From Psychroserpens ponticola (GTDB taxonomy: Bacteria > Bacteroidota > Bacteroidia > Flavobacteriales > Flavobacteriaceae): a DNA stretch of 64,000 nt. Shown here in pieces: positions 1 to 8,544 of this stretch. The notes beneath the pieces were generated by a model, which was not told where the DNA came from, did not search any database, and saw nothing but the letters and a program-made list of their open reading frames with translations. Location: contig NZ_CP116221.1 of NCBI RefSeq assembly GCF_023556315.2, forward strand, positions 3,362,001 to 3,426,000, given 5' to 3'. Positions within the stretch are counted from its first letter, which is position 1. Each line of letters starts with the position of its first letter. The translations under genes were made by a program, and so were the position numbers.

Positions 1-1
1 C

Positions 2-1555
2 GATAAAGGGTTTTCGCTAAGAGATCAAGAACAGAAATTATTAAACTATTGTTCAGTCAATAATTTGAACGTAGTCTTTATTTTCCGTGATGATCATTCA
101 GCTAAAACTTTCAATCGTCCTGAATTCAAAAAACTGATTAATTTTATAAAAAAGAATAAATCCAAAGTTGATGGACTATTATTTACTAAGTGGGATCGGT
201 TTTCTAGGAATACTTCCGAGTCTTATAATAAAATAAAAGACTTTAATGAACTTGGAGTAATTGTGAATGCTATTGAACAGCCTCTAGATCTATCTATTCC
301 TGAACAAGGTCTGATGCTAGCAGTTTATCTTTCCATGCCTGAAGTTGAGAACCACAGACGTTCCTTAAATATTACTGCTGGCATGAGACGTTCTCTGAAG
401 GAAGGGCGTTACTGTGTTTCTCCACCCAAAGGTTATAGCATGGGACGTGATGAGCAAAATAAACCAATACTCATTCCAAATGAGGATGCTAAATTCATTA
501 CAGAAGGATTTAAATTATTAAGTAAGGGATTATATAGTCAAAAAGATGTCTTAACCAAATTGCAAGTGAAAGGGCTTAAAACCAGTAAGCCTGCATTTGG
601 GCGCATCATAAGAAATCCTTTATATAAAGGAGCAATCCGAATTAAAGCCTTTCAAGATGAACCTAAGCAAATTATAAAGGGTATACATGAGCCCTTGATT
701 TCTGAAGCCATATTTGATAAGGTACAAGATCTTATAAATAACAACTCAAAACAGTACAGAGTTACTCACAAAAAAGTAAATATGAAGTTTCCTTTAAAAG
801 GGTTTGTACTATGTCCCAGTTGTCTTAAACCACTTAAAGCAAGTACTTCTAAAGGTAGAACTCAATACTATTCTTATTATCACTGTTACAAACCCTGTAA
901 TACAAGGTACAAAGCTGAAGATGTTGAACTTTGGATGTATTCTTTTTTAAGCGGAATTTCCTTAAATAAAAACGCTCAAAAATTATTAGTCAAAATGATT
1001 GAAAATCGTTTTATGCAGCAAACCAAATCTAAAAAACTCAGCCCAAAGCATTATCAAGAAATTGAATCCCTTGAACTAAAACTTATTAAGTTACAAGATC
1101 TTTATTTGGATGGTGAGTTCAATTCTGATGAATATAAAAGTGCAAAAAAACGTCTTCAGAAAAGATTAAATGAGCTTAAAGAAATTGAAGGGACTTTTAA
1201 AAAATCTAAAGAAATTCTGGGTATTTACAAAAAAGGGATTGAAAAACTTGAATCTTTTGATAAACAGTTTACTCATAGCGATATAGACCGAAAAAGACAG
1301 CTGTTGGGTTCGATTTTTCCTGAAAAGTTCCAATTTGAAAATAATGAAGTTCGAACCGCAGATATCAATCCAATACTCTTAAAGATTGCCAATGTTAATA
1401 AGGTATTGAAAGGGAATAAAAAAAGGGACAAATCAAAAAAAGATGATTTGTCCCAGGATGTACAGGCGGAGAGACTCGAACTCTCACACCTCGCGGCACT
1501 AGATCCTAAGTCTAGCGTGTCTACCAATTCCACCACGCCTGCAACTTTCCAATAA
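2..1555 (+). CDS. Large serine recombinase (site-specific integrase), 5' end cut by the window
   Basis: Site-specific DNA recombinase of a mobile element. The frame is open to the window edge: codons from base 2 continue the resolvase domain (reading DKGFSLRDQEQKL), so the catalytic serine lies outside. Visible in order are the rest of the resolvase domain with the KWDRFSRN motif, a recombinase domain around PPKGYSMG and RNPLYKGAIRI, a zinc ribbon (CPSC then HCYKPC) and a charged coiled coil. The last ~45 codons run antisense through a terminator and the tRNA-Leu gene and stop only beyond it, so the natural C-terminus is shaped by the integration site. The mobile element itself extends to the left, off-window. 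Family call is firm; the target-site role is inferred. Confidence 0.9.
   Translation, partial: DKGFSLRDQEQKLLNYCSVNNLNVVFIFRDDHSAKTFNRPEFKKLINFIKKNKSKVDGLLFTKWDRFSRNTSESYNKIKDFNELGVIVNAIEQPLDLSIPEQGLMLAVYLSMPEVENHRRSLNITAGMRRSLKEGRYCVSPPKGYSMGRDEQNKPILIPNEDAKFITEGFKLLSKGLYSQKDVLTKLQVKGLKTSKPAFGRIIRNPLYKGAIRIKAFQDEPKQIIKGIHEPLISEAIFDKVQDLINNNSKQYRVTHKKVNMKFPLKGFVLCPSCLKPLKASTSKGRTQYYSYYHCYKPCNTRYKAEDVELWMYSFLSGISLNKNAQKLLVKMIENRFMQQTKSKKLSPKHYQEIESLELKLIKLQDLYLDGEFNSDEYKSAKKRLQKRLNELKEIEGTFKKSKEILGIYKKGIEKLESFDKQFTHSDIDRKRQLLGSIFPEKFQFENNEVRTADINPILLKIANVNKVLKGNKKRDKSKKDDLSQDVQAERLELSHLAALDPKSSVSTNSTTPATFQ
1418..1454 (-). terminator. Intrinsic terminator of tRNA-Leu
   Basis: A perfect 11-bp stem (1425-1435 with 1444-1454, 8-base loop) is followed on the minus strand by seven T residues. 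It lies just 3' of the minus-strand tRNA-Leu and inside the reading frame of the recombinase. Confidence 0.8.
1461..1542 (-). tRNA. tRNA-Leu (anticodon TAG)
   Basis: The minus strand folds into a class II tRNA: acceptor GCAGGCG with CGCCTGT, D-arm region GGTGGAATTGGTAGAC, anticodon stem CTAGA/TCTAG around loop CTTAGGA (anticodon TAG), a long variable arm, and T arm GAGAG-TTCGAGT-CTCTC. Discriminator is A and CCA is not encoded. The first acceptor pair is G1-U72, a wobble, on the side facing the integrated recombinase gene. The recombinase frame overlaps the whole gene on the opposite strand. Confidence 0.95.
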
Positions 1556-1631
1556 ATATTGGGATGCAAATATAAACAATACTTTCAATATTCAAATAAC
1601 TTTAATTACTAAAAAATCATCTTCATTTTTG

Positions 1632-1639
1632 TATTTTTG
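1632..1639 (+). promoter_or_regulatory. -7 promoter box of the M20 dipeptidase gene
   Basis: TATTTTTG matches the Bacteroidota sigma-A -7 consensus TAnnTTTG and lies 24 bases before the start codon at 1663. No clear -33 TTG is seen. Confidence 0.5.
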
Positions 1640-1662
1640 AATGAATCTAAAAATAGATACAC

Positions 1663-3051
1663 ATGCAAAACATTCAATCGTATATAAATGACCATAAAGA
1701 CAGATTTCTAAATGAATTAATAGAACTGCTTAAAATCCCTTCTGTTAGTGCAGATCCAGCGTTTAAAGACCATGTTATTAAAACAGCAGATGTCATTAAA
1801 GATAGCTTATTAAAAGCTGGTTGTGACCATGCTGAAATTTGTGAAACTGATGGTTTTCCTATTGTATATGGTGAAAAAATATTTGATGAAAATCTTCCAA
1901 CAGTTCTGGTTTATGGACATTATGATGTTCAGCCTGCAGATCCATTAGAACTATGGGATTCTCCACCTTATGAACCTATCATTAAGAAAACAGACATACA
2001 TCCTGAAGGTGCAATATTTGCTCGTGGTGCTTGTGATGACAAAGGACAAATGTACATGCATGTTAAGGCTATGGAGTTCATGACTAGAACGGATCAATTG
2101 CCTTGTAATGTCAAATTTATGATTGAAGGTGAAGAAGAAGTTGGTAGTGTTAACCTTTCAAAATTTGTAAAAAACAACCAAGAAAAACTAAAAAATGATG
2201 TCATTCTAATTTCAGATACTGGAATGATTGCTCAAGATGTACCTTCAATAACGACAGGTTTACGTGGTTTAAGTTATGTTGAAGTTGAAGTCACAGGACC
2301 AAATAGAGATTTACATTCTGGATTATATGGTGGAGCTGTTGCTAACCCAATCAATATTTTAACAAAAATGATTGCATCACTTCATGATGAAAATAATCAC
2401 ATTACTATTCCAGGTTTTTATGATAAGGTAGAAGATCTTTCCGATGAAGAAAGAGCAGAAATGGCTAAAGCACCTTTTTCTTTAGAAGGTTATAAAAATT
2501 CAATTGATATTGATGCTGTTTATGGTGAGAAAGGGTATTCAACTAACGAACGTAACTCAATAAGACCAACATTAGATGTCAATGGAATTTGGGGAGGATA
2601 TATAGGCGAAGGAGCCAAAACTGTTATCGCTAGTAAGGCTTATGCAAAAATATCGATGCGATTAGTGCCTCATCAAGAATGGGAAGAGGTTACGGAACTT
2701 TTTAAATCTCATTTTGAAAAAATAGCTCCAGCTGGTGTTAGAGTTAAAGTTAAACCACATCATGGTGGACAAGGCTACGTCACTCCTATTGATAGTTTAG
2801 GCTATAAAGCGGCTTCAAAAGCATATAATGACACATTTGGTAAAACACCTATTCCGCAACGCAGTGGAGGAAGTATTCCTATTGTATCGCTGTTTGAACA
2901 AGAATTAAAGAGTAAAACTATTTTAATGGGCTTTGGGTTAAACAGTGATGCAATTCACTCTCCTAACGAACATTTTGGTGTATGGAACTATTTTAAAGGT
3001 ATTGAAACCATTCCTTTATTTTATAAGTACTTTACGGAATTGAGTAAATAA
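1663..3051 (+). CDS. M20 family dipeptidase (metallopeptidase)
   Basis: Cytosolic di-zinc peptidase of the M20 family, dipeptidase (CNDP/PepV-like) branch, expected to hydrolyse dipeptides. The 462 residues show the family motifs in order: VYGHYDVQPA (first metal His and Asp, near residues 86-88), RGACDDKG (bridging Asp, near 125), EGEEEVGS (catalytic Glu pair, near 157) and a late H-SPNE segment near the C-terminus with a zinc His. No signal peptide is present. A lone gene: the tRNA-Leu lies upstream on the other strand and the convergent M28 peptidase ends 3 bases downstream. The substrate is not determinable. Confidence 0.92.
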   Translation: MQNIQSYINDHKDRFLNELIELLKIPSVSADPAFKDHVIKTADVIKDSLLKAGCDHAEICETDGFPIVYGEKIFDENLPTVLVYGHYDVQPADPLELWDSPPYEPIIKKTDIHPEGAIFARGACDDKGQMYMHVKAMEFMTRTDQLPCNVKFMIEGEEEVGSVNLSKFVKNNQEKLKNDVILISDTGMIAQDVPSITTGLRGLSYVEVEVTGPNRDLHSGLYGGAVANPINILTKMIASLHDENNHITIPGFYDKVEDLSDEERAEMAKAPFSLEGYKNSIDIDAVYGEKGYSTNERNSIRPTLDVNGIWGGYIGEGAKTVIASKAYAKISMRLVPHQEWEEVTELFKSHFEKIAPAGVRVKVKPHHGGQGYVTPIDSLGYKAASKAYNDTFGKTPIPQRSGGSIPIVSLFEQELKSKTILMGFGLNSDAIHSPNEHFGVWNYFKGIETIPLFYKYFTELSK

Positions 3052-3054
3052 CTA

Positions 3055-4431
3055 TTACTCTTTTACAATTTTATAAGTTCCTGTTTTTTCAGAAGATGAT
3101 ACCTTTAAGAAATAAACACCTTGAGGTAAGTTCTTCATATGTAATGAAATGGCATCGTTTGTATGGGTCTTTTGTAAAACTAATTTTCCGGACACATCAA
3201 ATAAATCAAGTGCAATCGTTGCGTTGTTATCTACAATTTCAACATTTAGGGTTGTCTTTACAGGATTAGGGAATATTTTAACTTCAGAAGTTAAAAAATC
3301 ATCTAGACCTAAAGTATCAAATACGATACAATCACTGACTTCTGTGCATGTACCAGACGTAATTTCAACAGCATATATTCCATCAACTGTAGGTGTATAA
3401 GATTGTGATGTCGCTCCAGAAATCGGAGAATTTGTATCACAATTAATCCATTGGTATGTTGCCGAGGATTGATCTGATGTTAGTGTCGAACCAGCATTTG
3501 TAATACTATTGTCAACATCAACTAAACCACCAACAGTTGCCATATAAGCAGTAGTTAATTTAGTTAATTCAAGAAAATAAGGTAAATCTATAGTATTAAA
3601 ACGATCTCCAGATGAATGATAAAATGGTGTTTCATCATTGGTTTCCCAAGACTCACCTAACAATACGGCAGAATATCCATTCATCCAGAAGCTAGAATGA
3701 TCACTTGAAAAAGTTCCAGGATTGACCACTATAACGCTCAAATCAAAAGTGTAGCTATTTAACACCGAAACAATATCGTCCTTCACATCTATAGAATTTG
3801 CAAAATTATTAACATCAATATCAAATTCGTTATCACCTGCAGTACCTGGAGCATCACTATCATAACCTATCATGTCTAAATTTAAAACTCCCAAAATATT
3901 ATCGCCATTAGCAGCTGCTTGAGTTGCATAAAAAGCAGATCCATTTAAACCAATTTCTTCTTCATCCCAAAGGGCATAAACAATCGTATTATCTAGACAT
4001 TGAGTAGATAGAATTCTGGCAGCTTCCAAAACTGCTGCAGTACCTGTTGCATTATCATCTGCACAATAATCTGCTACAGTATCATAATGTGCACAAATGA
4101 TATAAATATCATTCGGATTAGTCTTCCCAATTTGTGTTGCTATAATATTCCTTCCATTAGTATTAAAGGATTGATCTGTAATAGTGATATTATTTAATTG
4201 TTCAAGTTTTTCAACTAAATAATCTGCAGCCAAATCATTATTAGCTTGTTGTCTATTTGTAATGGTCACGGTATTGCCATCAACAATGGTACTAACTTCT
4301 CCACTATATTCTTGAAGTATTAATGATAATACATCAATATCAACTTGATTAATAATATCTTGTACAGATTGCGAATAAGAATTAAACACACATAAAAAAA
4401 GGCATAAAATAGTAGCGTTAAAAGTCTTCAT
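3055..4431 (-). CDS. Secreted M28 family zinc peptidase with T9SS sorting domain
   Basis: Exported metallopeptidase. I start at the ATG at 4431, three codons inside the longer TTG frame, because it begins a typical signal peptide ending near NSYSQS. The M28 catalytic domain carries the di-zinc ligands in CAHYDTVADYCADDNATG, WDEEEIGLNGSAFYA, LNLDMIGYD and HSSGDRFNTID. An Ig-like segment of about 70 residues follows, and the last ~75 residues (IFPNPVKTTLNVEI to the end) are a type A T9SS C-terminal sorting domain. The protein is therefore expected to reach the cell surface or medium, where it would release amino acids from peptides. It ends next to the convergent M20 gene, which may be functionally related. 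Confidence 0.93.
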   Translation of the reverse strand: MKTFNATILCLFLCVFNSYSQSVQDIINQVDIDVLSLILQEYSGEVSTIVDGNTVTITNRQQANNDLAADYLVEKLEQLNNITITDQSFNTNGRNIIATQIGKTNPNDIYIICAHYDTVADYCADDNATGTAAVLEAARILSTQCLDNTIVYALWDEEEIGLNGSAFYATQAAANGDNILGVLNLDMIGYDSDAPGTAGDNEFDIDVNNFANSIDVKDDIVSVLNSYTFDLSVIVVNPGTFSSDHSSFWMNGYSAVLLGESWETNDETPFYHSSGDRFNTIDLPYFLELTKLTTAYMATVGGLVDVDNSITNAGSTLTSDQSSATYQWINCDTNSPISGATSQSYTPTVDGIYAVEITSGTCTEVSDCIVFDTLGLDDFLTSEVKIFPNPVKTTLNVEIVDNNATIALDLFDVSGKLVLQKTHTNDAISLHMKNLPQGVYFLKVSSSEKTGTYKIVKE

Positions 4432-4520
4432 TGTGGGCAATTTTTCTTTTAAATTTCATCAAATATAGTTGATTTTAGCAAAATATATGTCGTAGAAATT
4501 TGGAATTTCATTTTTTTACT

Positions 4521-4552
4521 CTACATTTGTAGAACAAACTCTAAACATGTAG
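4521..4552 (+). promoter_or_regulatory. Promoter with two BlaI-type operators
   Basis: CTACATTTGTAG (4521-4532) is a perfect palindrome of the TACA-nn-TGTA type bound by BlaI/MecI repressors, and it contains the -7 box TACATTTG (4522-4529). A second, weaker copy CTAAACATGTAG (4541-4552) starts exactly 20 bases later, two helical turns. Both precede the blaI-like start at 4557, which implies autorepression. Confidence 0.65.
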
Positions 4553-4556
4553 AAGT

Positions 4557-4922
4557 ATGCAATTATCAAAAACGGAAGAACAACTCATGCAACATTTATG
4601 GAAACTAGATAAAGCATTCATGAAAGATTTACTTGAGGCTTATCCAGAACCAAAACCAGCAACAACTACAGTTGCAACTTTATTAAAACGCATGATTGAC
4701 AAAGGTTTTGTTACATACAAACTCTATGGAAAATCTAGAGAATACTCTCCATTGGTTAAGAAAAAAGATTACTTCTCGAAACATGTTAATACATTAATCA
4801 AGACTTTTTTTGATGATAGTGCAAGTCAATTTGCATCGTTCTTTACCAAAGAAACCAATTTAACAAAAGAAGAATTAGAAGATTTAAAAGCCTTAATTGA
4901 TAACGAAATTAAAAACAAGTAA
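4557..4922 (+). CDS. BlaI/MecI/CopY family transcriptional repressor
   Basis: A 121-residue winged-helix repressor with the BlaI signature: N-terminal LSKTEEQLMQHLWKLDKAFM, recognition region KPATTTVATLLKRMIDKGFV, wing GKSREYSPLV, then a C-terminal dimerisation helix. It is expected to bind the palindromes just upstream as a dimer and to be inactivated by the M56 membrane protein encoded 2 bases downstream. The pair is the standard BlaI-BlaR1 arrangement, but nothing nearby encodes a beta-lactamase, so a resistance role is not supported. The signal and the regulon are unknown. Confidence 0.9.
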   Translation: MQLSKTEEQLMQHLWKLDKAFMKDLLEAYPEPKPATTTVATLLKRMIDKGFVTYKLYGKSREYSPLVKKKDYFSKHVNTLIKTFFDDSASQFASFFTKETNLTKEELEDLKALIDNEIKNK

Positions 4923-4924
4923 TC

Positions 4925-6973
4925 ATGTTGATTTACCTTTTAAAATTTAGTGCTTGTCTTGCTATTTTCATGATCTTCTATAAATTGATCTTAGAAAAAA
5001 CAAGCGCGCACATCTTTAAACGTTTTTATCTTTTGAGTACATTGATGCTTGCATTCATAATACCTTCAGTAACATTTATAGAATATATTGAGCCTATAAT
5101 TTTAAACACTAAAGTATTTGTAACACCAGCTTTTGAGATTATTGAAACTCTTCCCGAAGAAACACCAACAGATTATATACCTTTCATCTTATGGAGTATT
5201 TACGGCTTAGGTGTATTTATTTTTCTTCTAAAATTCTGTATTAACTTGTACAGAATAATCTCAAGAATAAGGAATAATCCCAGATATAAATCAGCAAATT
5301 TCATCAATGTGCTTGTTAAAAATTTGAACATACCACATACATTTTTTAATTATATTTTTTTTAATAAAGACAAATTTGAAAATTGCGAAATTCCCAAAGA
5401 AGTCATCCTTCATGAACAAACACATGCCAAACAAAAACATAGTATTGATGTCCTTATTTTAGAAATTTCTCAAATTATATTTTGGTTTAATCCACTAATC
5501 TATTTTCTAAAACAAGACGTCAAACTTAATCATGAATTTCTAGCAGATCAAGCTGTGCTGCATAACGGAATTCAACCATCAACCTATCAACAATTATTAT
5601 TGGCATTCTCATCAAGTGCTAATGAACCTCAATTGGCAAATGCCATCAATTATTCATCCATCAAAAAACGATTTACAGTTATGAAAACAAAAACATCAAG
5701 AACATCTGTATGGCTTAGAACTTTATTAATTCTACCTCTAATTGCATTAACACTTTATGGTTTTAGTGAAAAAGTAGAAGTTGAAAAAGAAGCACCTTTA
5801 CAAGAACCTCATGTTGAAAGCTTAGATTTATATTTAAACGATGACAATGAACTTCTAAAAGACAATGAAGTCATTACATTTGAAATGATTGAAAACTATT
5901 TTAATGAAAACAATAACCTTGAAATAGCCATAAAATATAATTTAAATAATAAATCGATTAGCTCACAAACTTTGATATTAAAACTTAGAGAGATTGGCGT
6001 AAAAAAAATAACGGTTTGTTCTAGTAAAGAAATAGTTCCTAACAGTGCCAAAAAAAACAATCAAAAAGCAACTCAAGAACAAATTGATGAGTATAATAGA
6101 CTCGCAAAACACTACAACAGTCAACCAAAAAACAAACGTATTATAAAAAGAAAAGACCTAGAGCGTCTTGAAACCCTTTATGGCTTAATGAGCGATGAAC
6201 AAAAGAGTAACGCACTATCCTTCCCTGAATGTCCTCCTCCTCCTCCTCCTCCAACAATGGATACCATTTACACATACAAAAGACTTTCTAAACGTATTCA
6301 AACAGTTTCAGAAAACAGAAAAGCTAATCTTATATATCTAAATGATATTTATACTAAGATGAGTCCAAATCAAAAGAACAAAGTAAAGTCTCCTAAAGAT
6401 GTATTAAAGCAACTTGAAGATTCTCTAAATGAAAAAGAATGGCAAAAAGTAAAAGAATATCTCAATACTCAAACCCAAAAGTCTACAGTTTCACTTTTAG
6501 AAGAAAATCAAGTCAAGACTGGATTCATTAACATTAATGGTCTGCCAAATTATTATATAACAATTAATAACGTTACAAAATACTATAACCGAAAAGGATA
6601 CGAAGTCTCTATAAAAGGGCGTTTAATTAGCGAAAATCAGGTCAATGCATCAGACATTATTCCTGGTCAATATATTACTAAAGTGTATAGCGATCATAAA
6701 CTTGTTGCAGAATTTAAAGACAATAAACCTAATAATCAGCAAAGTGTAGTTGACATCCCTTCTCCTCCTAAACCTATATCGCGTTTAGATCATATTATAA
6801 ATATGGCAAAAAAAGATGCAACCTTTTTCTATGAAGGTAAAAATATATCTTCTGATAAAGCCATTGAACTCATTAAAAATAATGATGACCTAAACATATT
6901 CACCAAAGATATTACAACAAACAACCCTAGAGTGTTTTTGACTACAAACACAAAAGCTCCAAATGATAATTAG
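4925..6973 (+). CDS. M56 (BlaR1-like) membrane metallopeptidase
   Basis: Membrane zinc peptidase partner of the BlaI-like repressor, 682 residues. Two to three hydrophobic segments fill the first ~110 residues. The M56 site follows as VILHEQTHAKQKH (HExxH) with the downstream zinc ligand in NHEFLADQAVL, and another membrane segment lies near residue 265. The rest is a large periplasmic part with helical charged stretches, a seven-proline run (bases 6233-6253, a CCT/TCC-rich tract) and repeated segments at its C-terminus. There is no penicillin-binding sensor domain, so it is not a classical BlaR1. Translational coupling to the repressor gene is likely (2-base gap). Confidence 0.88.
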   Translation: MLIYLLKFSACLAIFMIFYKLILEKTSAHIFKRFYLLSTLMLAFIIPSVTFIEYIEPIILNTKVFVTPAFEIIETLPEETPTDYIPFILWSIYGLGVFIFLLKFCINLYRIISRIRNNPRYKSANFINVLVKNLNIPHTFFNYIFFNKDKFENCEIPKEVILHEQTHAKQKHSIDVLILEISQIIFWFNPLIYFLKQDVKLNHEFLADQAVLHNGIQPSTYQQLLLAFSSSANEPQLANAINYSSIKKRFTVMKTKTSRTSVWLRTLLILPLIALTLYGFSEKVEVEKEAPLQEPHVESLDLYLNDDNELLKDNEVITFEMIENYFNENNNLEIAIKYNLNNKSISSQTLILKLREIGVKKITVCSSKEIVPNSAKKNNQKATQEQIDEYNRLAKHYNSQPKNKRIIKRKDLERLETLYGLMSDEQKSNALSFPECPPPPPPPTMDTIYTYKRLSKRIQTVSENRKANLIYLNDIYTKMSPNQKNKVKSPKDVLKQLEDSLNEKEWQKVKEYLNTQTQKSTVSLLEENQVKTGFININGLPNYYITINNVTKYYNRKGYEVSIKGRLISENQVNASDIIPGQYITKVYSDHKLVAEFKDNKPNNQQSVVDIPSPPKPISRLDHIINMAKKDATFFYEGKNISSDKAIELIKNNDDLNIFTKDITTNNPRVFLTTNTKAPNDN

Positions 6974-7053
6974 GATAAAGCAAAAAAGGTTTTAAAACAG
7001 AAAAAAAGCAAAGAGCTTGTTAAAGTTAACGGAAAACACCTGTTGGAGATCAA

Positions 7054-7344
7054 TTGACGTTAAGGAAATATGATTTCAAAAAATTGAAACTAACTTTAAA
7101 AGACACTGATGTAAAGAGTTTTAAATTCAAGGTTCTAGGTAAGCCAACGCAAAGCATCTCCGGAAACACATTAAATGATATTTCAAAGGCATATATAAAA
7201 GAAATTTCTGCAGGTAGTATTGTACAGTTTTTTGATATTAAAGATTCTAAAGGTAATGTTCATCCTACAATAGCAATTAAAATCTCTGACAAACTTGTTG
7301 GCGTAAAAGGACAAGAACTTTACAAAAAAGAATTATTACGATGA
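7054..7344 (+). CDS. Small protein or gene fragment resembling the GldM/PorM C-terminal domain
   Basis: Ninety-six residues with no in-frame ATG near the start, only a TTG. The pattern of beta-strands with FKVLGKPTQSISGN and IVQFFDIKD resembles the small C-terminal beta domain of GldM/PorM-type proteins, where a basic-Gly-Pro-Thr turn is followed by a hydrophobic 'I-FDIK' strand. The coding character seems to continue a few codons upstream (KTPVGDQLTLRK) until an in-frame stop, which suggests a 5'-truncated remnant rather than an intact gene. It follows the M56 gene by 80 bases on the same strand and is closed by a terminator. Homology is by eye and moderate. Confidence 0.4.
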   Translation: MTLRKYDFKKLKLTLKDTDVKSFKFKVLGKPTQSISGNTLNDISKAYIKEISAGSIVQFFDIKDSKGNVHPTIAIKISDKLVGVKGQELYKKELLR

Positions 7345-7351
7345 CACAAAG

Positions 7352-7372
7352 GCCTCAATACTGAGGCTTTTT
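7352..7372 (+). terminator. Intrinsic terminator after the BlaI-M56 module
   Basis: GCCTCA (7352-7357), a 4-base loop, TGAGGC (7362-7367) and five T residues. It closes the plus-strand unit that begins at 4557. Confidence 0.8.
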
Positions 7373-7440
7373 CTGTTAAATAATGTAACAAATTATTGCT
7401 TTTTGCGTTCTAATAGACAATCAATCAAAATCAAATCATC

Positions 7441-8541
7441 ATGTTAAAAAAATTCTTCATCATTTGTTCTGGCTCAGACACAGACATTCTAGACCAATGT
7501 TCTATTGGCGAACAAAACAAATTTGCTGGCATAGGTGCCACAGTATTTTTCACTGCTGTAATGGCATTTATTGCTTGTAGTTATGCGTTATTTACAGTCT
7601 TTGATAATCTTTATGCAGCAATTGGCTTTGGCTTTGTTTGGGCATTACTCATCTTTAATTTAGATCGTTTTATTGTGTCTACAATTAAAAAACGTGATAA
7701 TATCATGGACGAAATCTTACAAGCCTCACCTCGCTTAATTTTAGCAGTGATTATTGCTGTTGTGATTTCGAAGCCTTTAGAATTAAAAATATTTGAAAAG
7801 GAAATCAATCAAGTGCTTTTAGAACAAAAAAACGATTTAACCTTAGCTAACAAAACTCAAATTGCGCAACAATTCACACCTAATGTTGAAGCGCTTGAAG
7901 GTCATATAAAAGCATTACAATCTCAAATTCAAACTAAAGAAACTGAAGTTAATGCGCTTTATGGCACTTATATTTCAGAAGCTGAAGGCACAGCAGGAAC
8001 AAACCTTTTAGGAAAAGGTCCAGTTTATAAAGAAAAAAGAGAAAAACACGATGCTGCTTTAGCCGAATTGCAACAACTCAAATCAGATAATAAAGCAAAA
8101 ATTTTAGTTGCTGAAAACCAAATAGAACAATTAAAAACAGACTACGACACTCAAGTACTAACATCACAACCAGTCATTGATGGTTTTGATGGATTAATGG
8201 CTCGCGTGAATGCTTTAGGGGAATTATCTTGGCTACCATCTTTATTTATTTTATTGTTGTTTTTGGCCATCGAAACGTCTCCAATTTTTGCAAAATTATT
8301 ATCTCCAAAAGGAGAATATGATTATAAGTTAGAAGATGCAGAAACTGCAGTTAAAACGTGGGTAGAACAAAAAGTAAACGAACGCAAGGTTCTTCTGAAA
8401 ACCGATCAAATACTGAATAATAAAATCTATAACGATATTGCAGAAGAAGATGAACTTTATACGTACAAGCGCAAAAAAGCAAGAGAATTAATGCAACTTC
8501 AAGCTGATGCATTTTTTAATCATCAAAAAAACGCATTATAA
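7441..8541 (+). CDS. DUF4407 family membrane protein
   Basis: A 366-residue integral membrane protein of the DUF4407 family, function unknown. It opens with the family's characteristic ICSGSDTDIL segment, has two hydrophobic helices near residues 30-80 and a third near 95-115, then a long charged coiled-coil domain of about 130 residues (heptad-like Leu/Ala/Lys/Glu pattern), and a fourth membrane helix near 265-285 (LSWLPSLFILLLFLAIETSP) before a charged cytoplasmic tail. The topology of paired helices bracketing a coiled coil is typical of the family. It stands alone, convergent with the STAS gene 3 bases away. Confidence 0.85.
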   Translation: MLKKFFIICSGSDTDILDQCSIGEQNKFAGIGATVFFTAVMAFIACSYALFTVFDNLYAAIGFGFVWALLIFNLDRFIVSTIKKRDNIMDEILQASPRLILAVIIAVVISKPLELKIFEKEINQVLLEQKNDLTLANKTQIAQQFTPNVEALEGHIKALQSQIQTKETEVNALYGTYISEAEGTAGTNLLGKGPVYKEKREKHDAALAELQQLKSDNKAKILVAENQIEQLKTDYDTQVLTSQPVIDGFDGLMARVNALGELSWLPSLFILLLFLAIETSPIFAKLLSPKGEYDYKLEDAETAVKTWVEQKVNERKVLLKTDQILNNKIYNDIAEEDELYTYKRKKARELMQLQADAFFNHQKNAL

Positions 8542-8544
8542 TAT

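Noticed and set aside
1273-1569. Minus-strand frame over the recombinase 3' end and tRNA-Leu
   Set aside because: It is the antisense of the tRNA, its terminator and the recombinase C-terminus; no domain, start or conservation pattern supports a protein.
4557-6973. Beta-lactam resistance module
   Set aside because: The M56 protein lacks the penicillin-binding sensor domain and there is no beta-lactamase gene nearby.
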